Source: Shewanella gaetbuli (GTDB lineage: Bacteria; Pseudomonadota; Gammaproteobacteria; Enterobacterales; Shewanellaceae). From it: a stretch of DNA of 64,000 nucleotides. The translations under genes were made by a program, and so were the position numbers. Below the pieces are notes generated by a model. The model did not search any database. It was not told the origin of the DNA and saw only the letters and a list, made by a program, of their open reading frames with translations. Positions 15,819-25,700 of the stretch are shown piece after piece. The stretch spans positions 124,001 to 188,000 of the forward strand of contig NZ_JAKIKP010000007.1 in assembly GCF_023284065.1 (NCBI RefSeq), given 5' to 3'. The stretch's first letter is position 1. The number at the start of each line of letters is the position of its first letter.

Positions 15819-18330
15819 CCTGGTTTGAGAAAGTTAAATCACTAGCGTTATACATACCTATATAGGTCAAAGCATCAATCCAAAGTTCAGAGTCAACTTT
15901 AATTAATTTATAGTCTTGAACGTCATCGGCGATATCACCAACATCCTCTGTATCACCAAAGAGCATCTCATAATCTACATCTGACTGATTGATAAGTTGA
16001 TAAGCTTCTGGCTTTTGATTGTCTCCAAGCACTAAGCGAATTTTTTGCCAATCGTCAAAAAAGTATTCAGCTAGTAAAGGTATGATCTTATTCTGAAAGC
16101 AGTTCTTTAATTCATTAAGCGCCTTATCGTTATCATCAGCAACTATTGCCTTAACCACTGGCATTAAGAACGCATGCCCTAATTGGTGCTCTCTGTCATA
16201 AAGCGCTGATATTCGTTTGTTTAGTGCTTGTAATAACAAGGCTAAATCGACTTCAAAACCATTACTTTCAACTCTAAATGGCTCGCCACCTTCGTCACGT
16301 AATACATTGTAATCAGGCATCATCTCAACAAAGTCAAAACGGCGGCGAAGCGCGGTATCCATAAGTGCTAAAGACCTATCAGCGGTATTCATGGTGCCGA
16401 TTATGTAAAGGTTATCCGGTACTGAGAACCTATCACCAGAGTATGGCAATGACACTTCTATAACCTCTTCACCACCCAAACGTTTTGATGGCTCAACCAA
16501 TGTAATTAGCTCACCAAAAATTTTTGATATATTGCCTCTATTTATTTCATCGATGATTAATACATAGTTTTTACGCTCTTTTTTAGAAGCATCATTTTGT
16601 GTTTTGAATTTATTAAGGTACTCAATCACAGCACCATAATATGGTTGAAATCCACCTTTAATTTCTTTTTCACCGTTATGAACAGCTCGCAGTGTCTTAA
16701 CACTCAACGAATGAACTGACGCTCCTTTACTTTTATCAAATCGAATAGTGTTATTCGTTATATCTGTAACGGTAAAGTATGTTTTTTTACTTAAAGTATC
16801 TATTTTAATTCCGTCATCAGCTTCGGCTAACTCTTCAGAAAACGCCTGCCATTTATCTTCAAAAGTACTTGCAACCGTCTTTGTTTTCGCAATTTGGTGC
16901 TCTTTTGCATCTAAACATAACGACTTAAACACACCATCTTTTTCAAAGTAACTAAGTTGATCACCTTCAGTTTTAGCGCTTAAACCCTCAACGAATTCCT
17001 CATAGCCATAACTTTGATGGAAAGTAACAAACCTTATACGCCCTGTGTCATAAAGTTCCTTATAGAGCTTAGTTAACTCTTCTCGCTGCAACTCTGTAGT
17101 GCCTTTCCGCTCATTTATACCGAGCTTATTGTAAGCCTCAGGTTCTGCCGCTTTAACCGCCGCCTGAATTGAGTGATAGGTTTTTCCGGTTCCAGGAGGG
17201 CCATATAAAATTTGATTAAGAGGAGATTGATTCTTGCTAATGTTCAGATTGTCCATAACTTGATAACCGCCAGCTTCTTTTTCTTTGACGTCACTTACTT
17301 CCGCATAAGACTGTGCTTCAATTTTTTGGGTGAAAACTTGATATAACTGCCATATCAAAATATTGCGCTTGTATATGTCGGTATTGGGTTCTATAAAAGG
17401 GGTAACAGCATTTACTAATGTATGGTTATCTTCAAACCAATGCTGAGAGTGAAGCATTGACAACTCAAATTTTGAATTTAACCCTTTAAATATCTCATTT
17501 AAATATTCCTTACCAACAACACTAGTCATATGCTCTGGATCAGCTAAAGCAAAAACACGGTGCAATACTGAATAAAGCGTTCTTGAAAAACCTTCTTGCT
17601 TCTTCCAATCAGCAAATGCTTTATCAAATGTCGTTTTTGTCGGGCTAGTTAAAATATCTAATGTCAGTTTCTCAAGAAATACTTTATTGTCATCAATCTC
17701 TCTCTGATACATAAAGCCATTACCAACGCTTGCAATACCATTCGCTTTTTTAAGCCAAATTTTATGTATTATTTCATCAGTAACAGAGCTTGCTGATGTA
17801 ACACTTTTTTTTAAGTTACATGCTGCTTTGTAATCTTGATACCAACCTTCTTCTTTAAAAGAATTAACACTTAACCAATCAAATAATATTGCCAAACTAT
17901 GCTTACTCCTCCCCAGCTTCCAGAGGTCATTAACCCCTTCTACATATTCAGGTTTTATTGATATACCAGAACTTTGCGGGCTCCATTGCTGTTCAGGAAA
18001 CGCATTTTGCAGTAAAATTTGAGGGACCAACCCTTCATTACAAGAGTGTCTAATATCCTCAACTCGAAAATCAATATAAGTACGTGCCTTGGTTGAGTCT
18101 TTCCAACACTTATCTAAATAACTCGCTTTTGTAACGACACCCTTTGAAATAATGCCTCTTGAACCTTTACCTAATTTTATTAGATATACAATATCCCCTT
18201 CTACCACTTGTTTACTGTGGCAAGACCAGCGAACAACTTCACCTTTCTGGTAGTCTAAAGTTCCTTGGTCTGAGCCTTCGCCACCTGTTGAGAAATTTTT
18301 TGGATTCCAACTTAATAAATATGCAGACAT
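15808..18330 (-). CDS. mcrB: McrB-type AAA+ GTPase with N-terminal EVE-like domain
   Basis: The first 140 residues (YLLSWNPKNF, DIVYLIKLGKGSRGI) look like an EVE-type modified-base reader, the usual recognition module of McrB relatives. A linker is followed by the McrB motor: Walker A GPPGTGKT near residue 385, then VLIIDEINRGNISKIFGELI (Walker B plus the NR-type motif) and GTMNTADRSLALMD (sensor 1, NTxD-like). The ATG at 18,330 has AAGGA 7 bases upstream and is preferred over 18,336. It starts 10 bases after the upstream membrane-protein gene and overlaps mcrC. Confidence 0.88.
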   Translation of the reverse strand: MSAYLLSWNPKNFSTGGEGSDQGTLDYQKGEVVRWSCHSKQVVEGDIVYLIKLGKGSRGIISKGVVTKASYLDKCWKDSTKARTYIDFRVEDIRHSCNEGLVPQILLQNAFPEQQWSPQSSGISIKPEYVEGVNDLWKLGRSKHSLAILFDWLSVNSFKEEGWYQDYKAACNLKKSVTSASSVTDEIIHKIWLKKANGIASVGNGFMYQREIDDNKVFLEKLTLDILTSPTKTTFDKAFADWKKQEGFSRTLYSVLHRVFALADPEHMTSVVGKEYLNEIFKGLNSKFELSMLHSQHWFEDNHTLVNAVTPFIEPNTDIYKRNILIWQLYQVFTQKIEAQSYAEVSDVKEKEAGGYQVMDNLNISKNQSPLNQILYGPPGTGKTYHSIQAAVKAAEPEAYNKLGINERKGTTELQREELTKLYKELYDTGRIRFVTFHQSYGYEEFVEGLSAKTEGDQLSYFEKDGVFKSLCLDAKEHQIAKTKTVASTFEDKWQAFSEELAEADDGIKIDTLSKKTYFTVTDITNNTIRFDKSKGASVHSLSVKTLRAVHNGEKEIKGGFQPYYGAVIEYLNKFKTQNDASKKERKNYVLIIDEINRGNISKIFGELITLVEPSKRLGGEEVIEVSLPYSGDRFSVPDNLYIIGTMNTADRSLALMDTALRRRFDFVEMMPDYNVLRDEGGEPFRVESNGFEVDLALLLQALNKRISALYDREHQLGHAFLMPVVKAIVADDNDKALNELKNCFQNKIIPLLAEYFFDDWQKIRLVLGDNQKPEAYQLINQSDVDYEMLFGDTEDVGDIADDVQDYKLIKVDSELWIDALTYIGMYNASDLTFSNQDEG

Positions 18331-18340
18331 TATCATTTCC

Positions 18341-19573
18341 TTAACTTTTCGATGATAGGCGATTAATCATATCGACTAGCTGTGTTGGTCCTTGGTCATT
18401 TTTAATCATATCGGTGGTGCTTGGCCTGAATAAGGTTTGCAGAATAAGCTGTCGGTCTTCCTCTTTGGGTCCTTGGCCCTTACGGGTTAAAGCTAGGTAA
18501 GTATGGATCATGGTTCTGCGCTCTTGAGCATCAGTTGCTAAGTGCAGGTGAGACATAAATATATTACCCACTATCTTAATAATCCAAATGCCAAACGTCG
18601 TTATCGCTGCTGCGGTTACTAAACGGCTAACAGCTACTTCCTTGAAAGGCTTATCTAAGCCAAATATTGCAAATAAAATAATGGTCAGCAGAACCACGAC
18701 AGTCGTTGCACCTAATACCTTTGCATAAAACTTAGCTTTGTCGTTATGGCTATCTTGTTGAATGCCCCAATAACGAACTGCTGCATGTAGTGCTAACTTG
18801 TCATCGTATGTTTTTGTGAGGTTTTCTAAATCAGTTTTGGCGTATACTAACTCTTCATCAAACTTCTTCTTAAACTGCTCTTTATGTGAATTTAAGTCCC
18901 CTGTTTGCGTTTCCGTTTGGTTTTGCCATTCAGTAATTAAACCATCAACTTTCGAGTTCTGAATTGTCGCTTCATCAATTTTTAATTGATATTCATTAAC
19001 CCAACTGTCACGCTGATTGGTTTGCTCTTCATCCCAGCGGTCTTTTAATTGCTGCAATGAGTCCGCTTCCTCTTTAATACGATCATCACTACCTGCAAAA
19101 TAGTCATCTGCTTGCTGTAAGCCTTGATACATTTTGCGATCAACAGGTGACACATTAGCATCAAAAGCAACAGCTAATACGGCGAGACCCAATTCAGCAC
19201 TTTTGTCAGCTTGGCATTGTACGAATGGTGCAAATGGTGCTTCCTCAGTAAAAAGTTGCTTATTAGTGAGATAGGAGGAAAAGCTGTTACTAAACTGCTC
19301 AACTCGATTGTTGTAGTTATCAGGGTCGTTTTTAAATCGGCGCAGACCATTGGTAATTTGTTGTTGTAAGTCATTCCAACTTTGGTCAAATCTGCTAAAT
19401 AACTGCTGCATTTGATAACGCTGACTCACATTACCGTGAAAACCATATAACTGACGTTGCTGTTGAACCCAGGACAACAACTTTTCAGGATCATCAAACC
19501 ACTTACTGCCTGTTTCGGTTTTGATGGTGATGCGCTTTAGTTTTATTTCTTCTTGTTCAATTTCTTCTGACAT
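18341..19573 (-). CDS. DUF6161-type coiled-coil membrane protein
   Basis: The 410-residue protein opens with charged residues and a short WFDDPEKLLSWVQQQ motif. A long coiled coil covers about 120-270. Two membrane helices (TVVVLLTIILFAIFG and AAAITTFGIWIIKIV) follow near 285-345, and the C-terminal tail has HLATDAQERRTMIHTYLAL. This layout matches DUF6161 proteins as I recall them; the function is unknown. It lies between hsdS and mcrB, both on the same strand, and is likely part of the island operon. AAGGACGTTGAT precedes the ATG. Confidence 0.7.
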   Translation of the reverse strand: MSEEIEQEEIKLKRITIKTETGSKWFDDPEKLLSWVQQQRQLYGFHGNVSQRYQMQQLFSRFDQSWNDLQQQITNGLRRFKNDPDNYNNRVEQFSNSFSSYLTNKQLFTEEAPFAPFVQCQADKSAELGLAVLAVAFDANVSPVDRKMYQGLQQADDYFAGSDDRIKEEADSLQQLKDRWDEEQTNQRDSWVNEYQLKIDEATIQNSKVDGLITEWQNQTETQTGDLNSHKEQFKKKFDEELVYAKTDLENLTKTYDDKLALHAAVRYWGIQQDSHNDKAKFYAKVLGATTVVVLLTIILFAIFGLDKPFKEVAVSRLVTAAAITTFGIWIIKIVGNIFMSHLHLATDAQERRTMIHTYLALTRKGQGPKEEDRQLILQTLFRPSTTDMIKNDQGPTQLVDMINRLSSKS

Positions 19574-19586
19574 ATCAACGTCCTTG

Positions 19587-19807
19587 TTACTCTTGTTTTA
19601 AGTTAAACCCTATAATTCGCAAGCTCAGCAGACGAGCTTTGTGATAAGCAAACTCAGTTGAGCAGTCTTTCTGGGTAGGGGCTTTTTGCATCAGCGGCTA
19701 ACGCCGTATTTAACGCATAGTCGAGCTATTCACTGATGTTATTGTCGTCATCGGGGTTAATCCCTATATAGTTGGCGTTCTTCAATAGCCTTGAGTAATA
19801 GTGACAT
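19587..19807 (-). pseudogene. Decayed small gene between hsdS and the DUF6161 gene
   Basis: A good ribosome site (AAGGATGTTTT) precedes an ATG at 19,807 (MSLLLKAIEERQ), but that frame stops after 16 codons. Reading can be continued by switching frame: NYIGINPDDDNNISE, an in-frame stop, LDYALNTALAADAKSPYPE, another shift, and EFAYHKARLLSLRIIG up to a stop at 19,587. The pieces join into a plausible protein of about 73 residues, 14 bases before the next ATG. At least two frameshifts and one stop are needed, so it looks dead. The family is not recognised. Confidence 0.5.
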
Positions 19808-19843
19808 AAAACATCCTTGTTTTTATTTACCTTGCGTAGAGAG

Positions 19844-21055
19844 CTAAAGTTCACCAGCGAAAGCTTTTTGGCTTAACGAGTTGAAATTATCATCTAACCA
19901 CTCAGCACTCTTATCAAAGCTTTTTAGCTTTGATTTAGTTGCTCTCACAATTTTTTCATATTCATTTTGAAGCTCAATTGATGGCAAAAGAATTTTTATA
20001 TCCTGCAACTCTTGAGCATTAATATTCGCCATTCCGACAATGCTTTTACACATATTTAAAAGCGTCTGCTTACCATGGTATGAATTCAAATAGCCCGAAA
20101 TATAGTAATTATTGCCGTGTTCATTAGGCCGAACTCGTATCAAGTAGCCTGCTATCGCCATTGGCTCGTCTTCTTCAAAAACAGCGGTTTTACCCACTAA
20201 CTCTTTACTGTTTGTACGGTTAAAGAGTAAGTCACCTTTTTGTGTCAAATACTTAGGTTTATCATTTGCACTCAGGTCAATATATTTTAGATTTGTAAAA
20301 TCCCAACCACCTTCGTATGTGATATTTCCCATACGTAACATTGGGTATTCGCCTTCAGTTTCTGACGCTTTACCTGATGACCCGTAATTTACAGTTTCAA
20401 CAAAATCACGAATAGTACCTCTTGGAAAACTCTTAGGGTTGGTGACTGGATCGCCGAACATGTCGAGGAAGACGCTGCGGAGGAAGTCGTCGGCGAGTTG
20501 GATGGCTTGTTGGCGTTTGCGGCGGATGGCGTCGGCTTTATCTAATATCGCGGCAATGCGTTTTTGCTCGTCCAGTGGTGGGAGTGGGATTTGTAGGCTG
20601 CGAATGTTTCCTAATGAAACAAACTTCTGTGTTCCCCCTCTAGAATTACTTTGAAATTGACGAATAGCCAAATTGCTATTTAAAAAATGATAAATATAAC
20701 GATTATAGACTTCTGTACCCTTAGTAAACTTAAAGAGTGCTACGTTTTTAATTGAAAACTCTCGCGATTTTTCAACTATAACTGGATTACCTATAGTACC
20801 AATCATTGCATAAAGGATATCACCATCATCAACTGATGAACGCTTAGAAATAGCTTCATGATCTTCCATTGAAATCAAGTTACAGGTTGAGAAGTCAACT
20901 TTTCCTCCAACAAGATTTTTTGAAGTTACAAGAGGGATACCTTCGTCTACTGCCTTAGGAGAATCATGAGTACCATCTCTAACATCCATTACGTCATTAG
21001 CTTCTACCCAACGCCAATTATTTGGTAACGATTCATCGCATCCCAATTTAATCAC
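19844..21055 (-). CDS. hsdS: Type I restriction-modification specificity subunit HsdS
   Basis: The 403-residue protein has the usual two target-recognition domains (about 1-155 and 205-350), each followed by a conserved helical spacer. The central spacer has [20 protein letters not shown] near residue 157, and a second helix closes the C-terminus. It sets the DNA sequence recognised by HsdM and HsdR; the target cannot be read from sequence. DNA of the central spacer (about 20,440-20,600) is much richer in G+C than both recognition domains, the usual trace of domain exchange. It overlaps hsdM by 4 bases. Confidence 0.93.
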   Translation of the reverse strand: MIKLGCDESLPNNWRWVEANDVMDVRDGTHDSPKAVDEGIPLVTSKNLVGGKVDFSTCNLISMEDHEAISKRSSVDDGDILYAMIGTIGNPVIVEKSREFSIKNVALFKFTKGTEVYNRYIYHFLNSNLAIRQFQSNSRGGTQKFVSLGNIRSLQIPLPPLDEQKRIAAILDKADAIRRKRQQAIQLADDFLRSVFLDMFGDPVTNPKSFPRGTIRDFVETVNYGSSGKASETEGEYPMLRMGNITYEGGWDFTNLKYIDLSANDKPKYLTQKGDLLFNRTNSKELVGKTAVFEEDEPMAIAGYLIRVRPNEHGNNYYISGYLNSYHGKQTLLNMCKSIVGMANINAQELQDIKILLPSIELQNEYEKIVRATKSKLKSFDKSAEWLDDNFNSLSQKAFAGEL

Positions 21056-22629
21056 AGCATCGCCTCCAACTCTTTAAGGTCAGCCAATATTTCATTTTCC
21101 AATGACACTAACTTGCCTAATATTTCTTTTGGGGCTTCGTAGCTTTCTTCTTGGTACACAACTTCTTTGTAACGGTTAATGGATAAATCGTATTTATTTG
21201 AGGTGATCTCTTCTTTACTTACCCAGAACGCCTTTTGGGTTTTGTCGTTTTTAGCACTGGTGGCAATGGCTTTATCGCGGGCTTTAAACTCGCGCACTAG
21301 GCTGGGTAAGTCGTTGTCTTTTATTGGGGTGCGTTTATCGTCTAGCGAGAAGCCATCGGCTTGGACATCGTAAAACCATACGTGGTCGGTGCTGCCGCCT
21401 TTGGTAAAAATCAGGATGGCGGTGGATACGCCCGCGTAAGGTTTAAATACGCCACTTGGCAGTGAGATAACGGCTTCAAGCTGGTTGTTATCTACCAGTA
21501 ATTTACGCAACTGCTGGTGTGCTTTAGATGAACCGAATAATACCCCGTCTGGCACGATGGTGGCTGAGCGGCCACCCACTTTTAACATGCGCTCGATAAG
21601 GGCAACAAACAGCAGCTCAGTTTTTTTGGTTTTCACCTTACGCAGTAGCTCTGGGCAGACGTCTTCTTCATCTAAACTGCCTTTAAATGGCGGGTTAGCA
21701 AGAATAATTTCCATGCCTTCTTTGGCCTCGTTGGGGAAGTTTTCACTAAAGCGCTGACTTAAGGTATCTTGGTAATGAATGTCTGGCTGTTTAATGCCGT
21801 GCATCACCAGGTTCATGGCGGCAACACGTAACATGGTGGCGTCAAAGTCAAAACCGTGGAACATATCGCTGTCGATATGCTTACGGGCTTCGGCGTCAAT
21901 TAAATCGCCTGAATAAAGCACGTTTTCAAGTTGCTTGCCGTGTATGTCGAGTAAAGGTTTACCTTCAGCGTCAAACAATGGCTCACGCTCTATGCCCTCT
22001 TTGGAACTGTATTTTTCTAGTAGGTATTCGTAAGAGATAGATAAAAAGCCGCCTGTGCCGGTTGATGGATCGCAGATGCGGCTTTGTAGGCTTGGGTCCA
22101 TCATTTCAACCATGGCGCGAATAATATGGCGCGGGGTTCTAAACTGACCGTTAATGCCTGCGGTGGTCAGTTTACTGAGTAGGTACTCGTATAAATCGCC
22201 TTTGGTGTCGGAGTTGTCTAGCGGCAAGTCATTCACCATTTCCACCGCTTTAACCAACAAGCTTTGCTTTTGGATCATCAATTGTGCGTCTTTCATAAAC
22301 TCGCTGAACAGCGAGCCTTCGTTGTCTGCGGATGAACTAGCGGCGAAAAACGGAAACAGTTCATTGCGAACCACTTTAAATAACTCTTCAGCGCCTAAGT
22401 GACGTATATTTTGCCAACGTAGATGCTGCTGATTGTCGTTAAAGCGACGGCTAAATGGCTTGTTGGTACGGGCGCTGCGTTTTTCATCGGCTTGCTCGTT
22501 CATATCCAGCATGCGGGCATACATTAAAAAGGTAATTTGCTCAATAACGGTTAACGGGTTGGTAATGCCGCCCGTCCAGAATTCTTCCCAAAGTTTATCG
22601 ATTTTGCTTTTTAGTGGACCTGTGATCAT
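21052..22629 (-). CDS. hsdM: Type I restriction-modification N6-adenine methyltransferase HsdM
   Basis: The 525-residue protein has the N-terminal HsdM helical domain (about 1-150) and the methyltransferase core, with S-adenosylmethionine motif [10 protein letters not shown] near residue 188 and catalytic motif NPPF near 318. With HsdS it methylates adenine in the target site. The ATG follows GAGAATCAC. The gene is visibly richer in G+C than druE and druH upstream, and a 135-bp gap with a hairpin separates it from druE, so it may have its own promoter. Confidence 0.95.
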   Translation of the reverse strand: MITGPLKSKIDKLWEEFWTGGITNPLTVIEQITFLMYARMLDMNEQADEKRSARTNKPFSRRFNDNQQHLRWQNIRHLGAEELFKVVRNELFPFFAASSSADNEGSLFSEFMKDAQLMIQKQSLLVKAVEMVNDLPLDNSDTKGDLYEYLLSKLTTAGINGQFRTPRHIIRAMVEMMDPSLQSRICDPSTGTGGFLSISYEYLLEKYSSKEGIEREPLFDAEGKPLLDIHGKQLENVLYSGDLIDAEARKHIDSDMFHGFDFDATMLRVAAMNLVMHGIKQPDIHYQDTLSQRFSENFPNEAKEGMEIILANPPFKGSLDEEDVCPELLRKVKTKKTELLFVALIERMLKVGGRSATIVPDGVLFGSSKAHQQLRKLLVDNNQLEAVISLPSGVFKPYAGVSTAILIFTKGGSTDHVWFYDVQADGFSLDDKRTPIKDNDLPSLVREFKARDKAIATSAKNDKTQKAFWVSKEEITSNKYDLSINRYKEVVYQEESYEAPKEILGKLVSLENEILADLKELEAML

Positions 22630-22692
22630 GTGATTCTCTTTTTTATCTGGATGTTAGCGCACTGAATACGAAAACACTTATGCTAATTAGTT

Positions 22693-22729
22693 TTACTGTT
22701 GGCAATAAGTGTTTTATTGCCAACAGTAA
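22693..22729. repeat. Perfect 16-bp hairpin between druE and hsdM
   Basis: The arms TTACTGTTGGCAATAA (22,693-22,708) and TTATTGCCAACAGTAA (22,714-22,729) flank a 5-base loop. It lies 36 bases after the druE stop on the minus strand. No run of T follows on that strand, so a plain intrinsic terminator is not supported. It could be a processing site, an attenuator, or a protein-binding palindrome that isolates hsdM from druE. Confidence 0.6.
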
Positions 22730-22764
22730 CTTGTTTGCGAAATTATTAAGCAGTGCGTTAATTA

Positions 22765-25700
22765 TTACTGCTGCTTGATATAAATATCGGTGGACCAGTC
22801 AAAGCTATTTTTGACATTTACCGTCTCATAAATTTTGGTTAATTGGATTAATTGATCTTGTACATCAAAAAACTGAAATTTTGCATTATGATAATTCAGA
22901 TCATGTTTCCAATAACCTAAGCCTTGATCAAAGCGTATTGAGAAGCGTAAACCTGATGTAAAAGATAAAGTCAGTTCTCGGCGATGCGGTATATTACCTC
23001 TATACGTTGTAATATCTAAATTAATAGGCATTTTTAACCCTAATTTAAACCAATGCTCAAACAAATCACGCATTTCTTGTTGGTCGTCCCAATCATGCTC
23101 AACTTGTGAGCCTGTTTTATCTTTTCTGTTATATAAGGTAAAGATGTCTACTCTTGGTGACACGGTAGCGAATGGTTTAAGTAATTCCCCTAACATCACC
23201 ATTGACCAAGGATTTTGAAGGTAGCGATCACTGTATTGAATAGATTCAATATTCTGTGATTCTAATGCCTGTTTAAAGACTTCATTTTTATCTTTTAGTG
23301 CCTGCCAGAAGTGATAACCAAAGTCAGTTAATAAGCCATTACATTCTTTTGTTAACTCAACTGCTATTTGAGTTACCTCTGAATTTTTTTGCCAAACGGT
23401 CGTATCAATTTGCTCAATATACACCGGAGGGTGTTGATTTGACTTAATTAAGTATGAGTCATCATTAAGCTGTAACCAATTTTGATCTGGATTTGCTATC
23501 GTAGTATCATTGCTGGCAACGGTGAATACCCCTACTCTATTTTGAACTTGCACAAGAATTTGACCACTATCGCCATTTATTGCTGATACCTTTGGATTAC
23601 CTTGAAAAAGCTTAAATCCTTTGGCATGGAGTTGGAGTAAGTCGTCAATTACACCTTGATCGAATGATGCTAAATGTACATCGGTTGGTATTACGATATT
23701 TATTGATAAGTCATCATTGAAATTATCATACTGTTTTAGCTTTCGTCTAAATGTACTCGCAGCTAAGTCCCATTCATTTAGGTCATCTGATAAAAATAAA
23801 GAAATAGTTTTAGCTTGGTTATTAAGGGCTAAATGTATTTCTTCAAATGCACTCTGACTTGCATGTTGAGATTGATTAAGTAGTTGCATTGGCAGTGGTA
23901 TAGCTAAACTTAAACTAAAATCTTTTGTTAGCCACTCCAAAGCCAATAAGCGATTGAGATTATTAACATCGTGACGAGTATCGGCATCAAGTAGACAAGA
24001 TGCACAAAGGCTGTCACATTCATCTTTACAATGAAGCGTGTCATACGCCCTTGAAAGAACCGATGCAATCATCGCCGCCCCGCTTGACGCAAAGCCTGCC
24101 CCCCCACTTATTGTGTCATACACTTGTATTGCTAAGACTGGCTGAGTATTAATTAATGTGGGTTTTATTGAGTAACCCATTTCATTATTCAATATGCCTA
24201 AACTTGCTGCTAAAGCGTTTCGTGTTGCAACTGCAAGGGTTAATGCAATTATTCTATTTTCTGTATTTGGCCCAGTATCGTTTAGATATTCACCTGTTTT
24301 AGGATGGCAAAGTACTATTTCGAGTACATCAGTTTTTGTTCGGCAACCAAGATAAATATCTTTGTGAATATGTGCGGAACCTTCACAATCGTGATGACGC
24401 CCATCGGTTTTATCTTTTTTAGATCCACGTATTGGTTTATGGGGTTTTTCTGGTGTTAAGGTTGCCGGAAATTCACCCAATGCTGTTAGTGACTCTGCCC
24501 GACCACAACTTAAGCATATAGCATAACCCTTACCATGTTCACCTGCGCTGTAGTTAAAGACAGTACCATCAGCACCGTAACGCATAAAACCTAGTTTAGG
24601 ATTCGGTAGAGGGTGAGTTGGACTCTTAACACTGACCCAAGCTGGCTGAACAGGAATATAATGTTGTGTAGATATATTGTTTGTGGGAGATGCATAAAAG
24701 TCTGTTACAAAACCGGTGGGCTGCAACACTTTTAACTTATCTTCAATCTTTATTGAATGTTCACAATGCGTACAACATAGATTACTTTCAGACGTTTGAA
24801 TTTCTGTTGTATAACCGGTTTGCCCACAATTGACACAACGCCAGGCTAAATCAAACTTTTGTGCATCTTTAGCATCCGCAACAGCAATGTTTTGCCAATT
24901 AAGCGATACGCCAGCAGATTTAAATACGCGCCCATCGATTACCATTTCTGCCCCAGGGGCATATTCACGTATCGCAATTGCTAGGTTTCTTGATGGTAAA
25001 CCACGTAGACGTGAAATATTATCTTCTCGTTCTTCACTCTTTTTATTACGTCCTTTTTGGTCTCGCATGAAGTCTTCAATATTGTAATTGTCTAAATTGA
25101 CAATATCCGTTGGGAATCCATAACCAGGTAAAAACGCTTTGGCTGCCAACTCACGTAATAAATACTCACGTCTATGCCGTTGTAACTCCATGCCTAACCT
25201 AAATGCATAAGGGCTATCTTTTTGAGTGGTACTGAGCTCTTTTTCAACACGACGTAGATCTTTTAGCCAAGTAGTTTGAAGCTCTTCAATACTGTTAACC
25301 GTTTCATCAACTAATGATTGGATTGATCTTCCCTCAAGAACCGTTCCTTTGACTAGTCTTGAAATATCTTTTTCAAACAGATGAATATGACCTGAAATAT
25401 TGGCTTTAAACAGATCGCAAATACTCAAATTTTCACCTTCGTAAAACCAACTTAAATTAAGTGACGTCTTCTCTTTTTCAGTTTGCCCCACCTCGTGAGT
25501 TAAAAAAGTTCCCAATAAAAAAGCATTAACATGACGTTGTGTTAATCGTGCGGAGTTTAGTGAAACAATGGGAGCCGATATTAATGCTGTAAATGGCCAA
25601 GTTGGATTATTAAATACTTGAGTATCATGTGGGTTCGATTTACACAACGTAAAAGCCAACGCTCTTGACTCTTTACTTCGACCAGCACGACCCGCTCTTT

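Noticed and set aside
20439..20654. Plus-strand open frame across the G+C-rich part of hsdS
   Set aside because: It is the antisense shadow of the conserved helical spacer of hsdS.
22693..22729. TTGGCA and TTGCC inside the hairpin before hsdM as a second sigma-54 promoter
   Set aside because: The spacing between GG and GC is far from 10 bases, so it does not fit.
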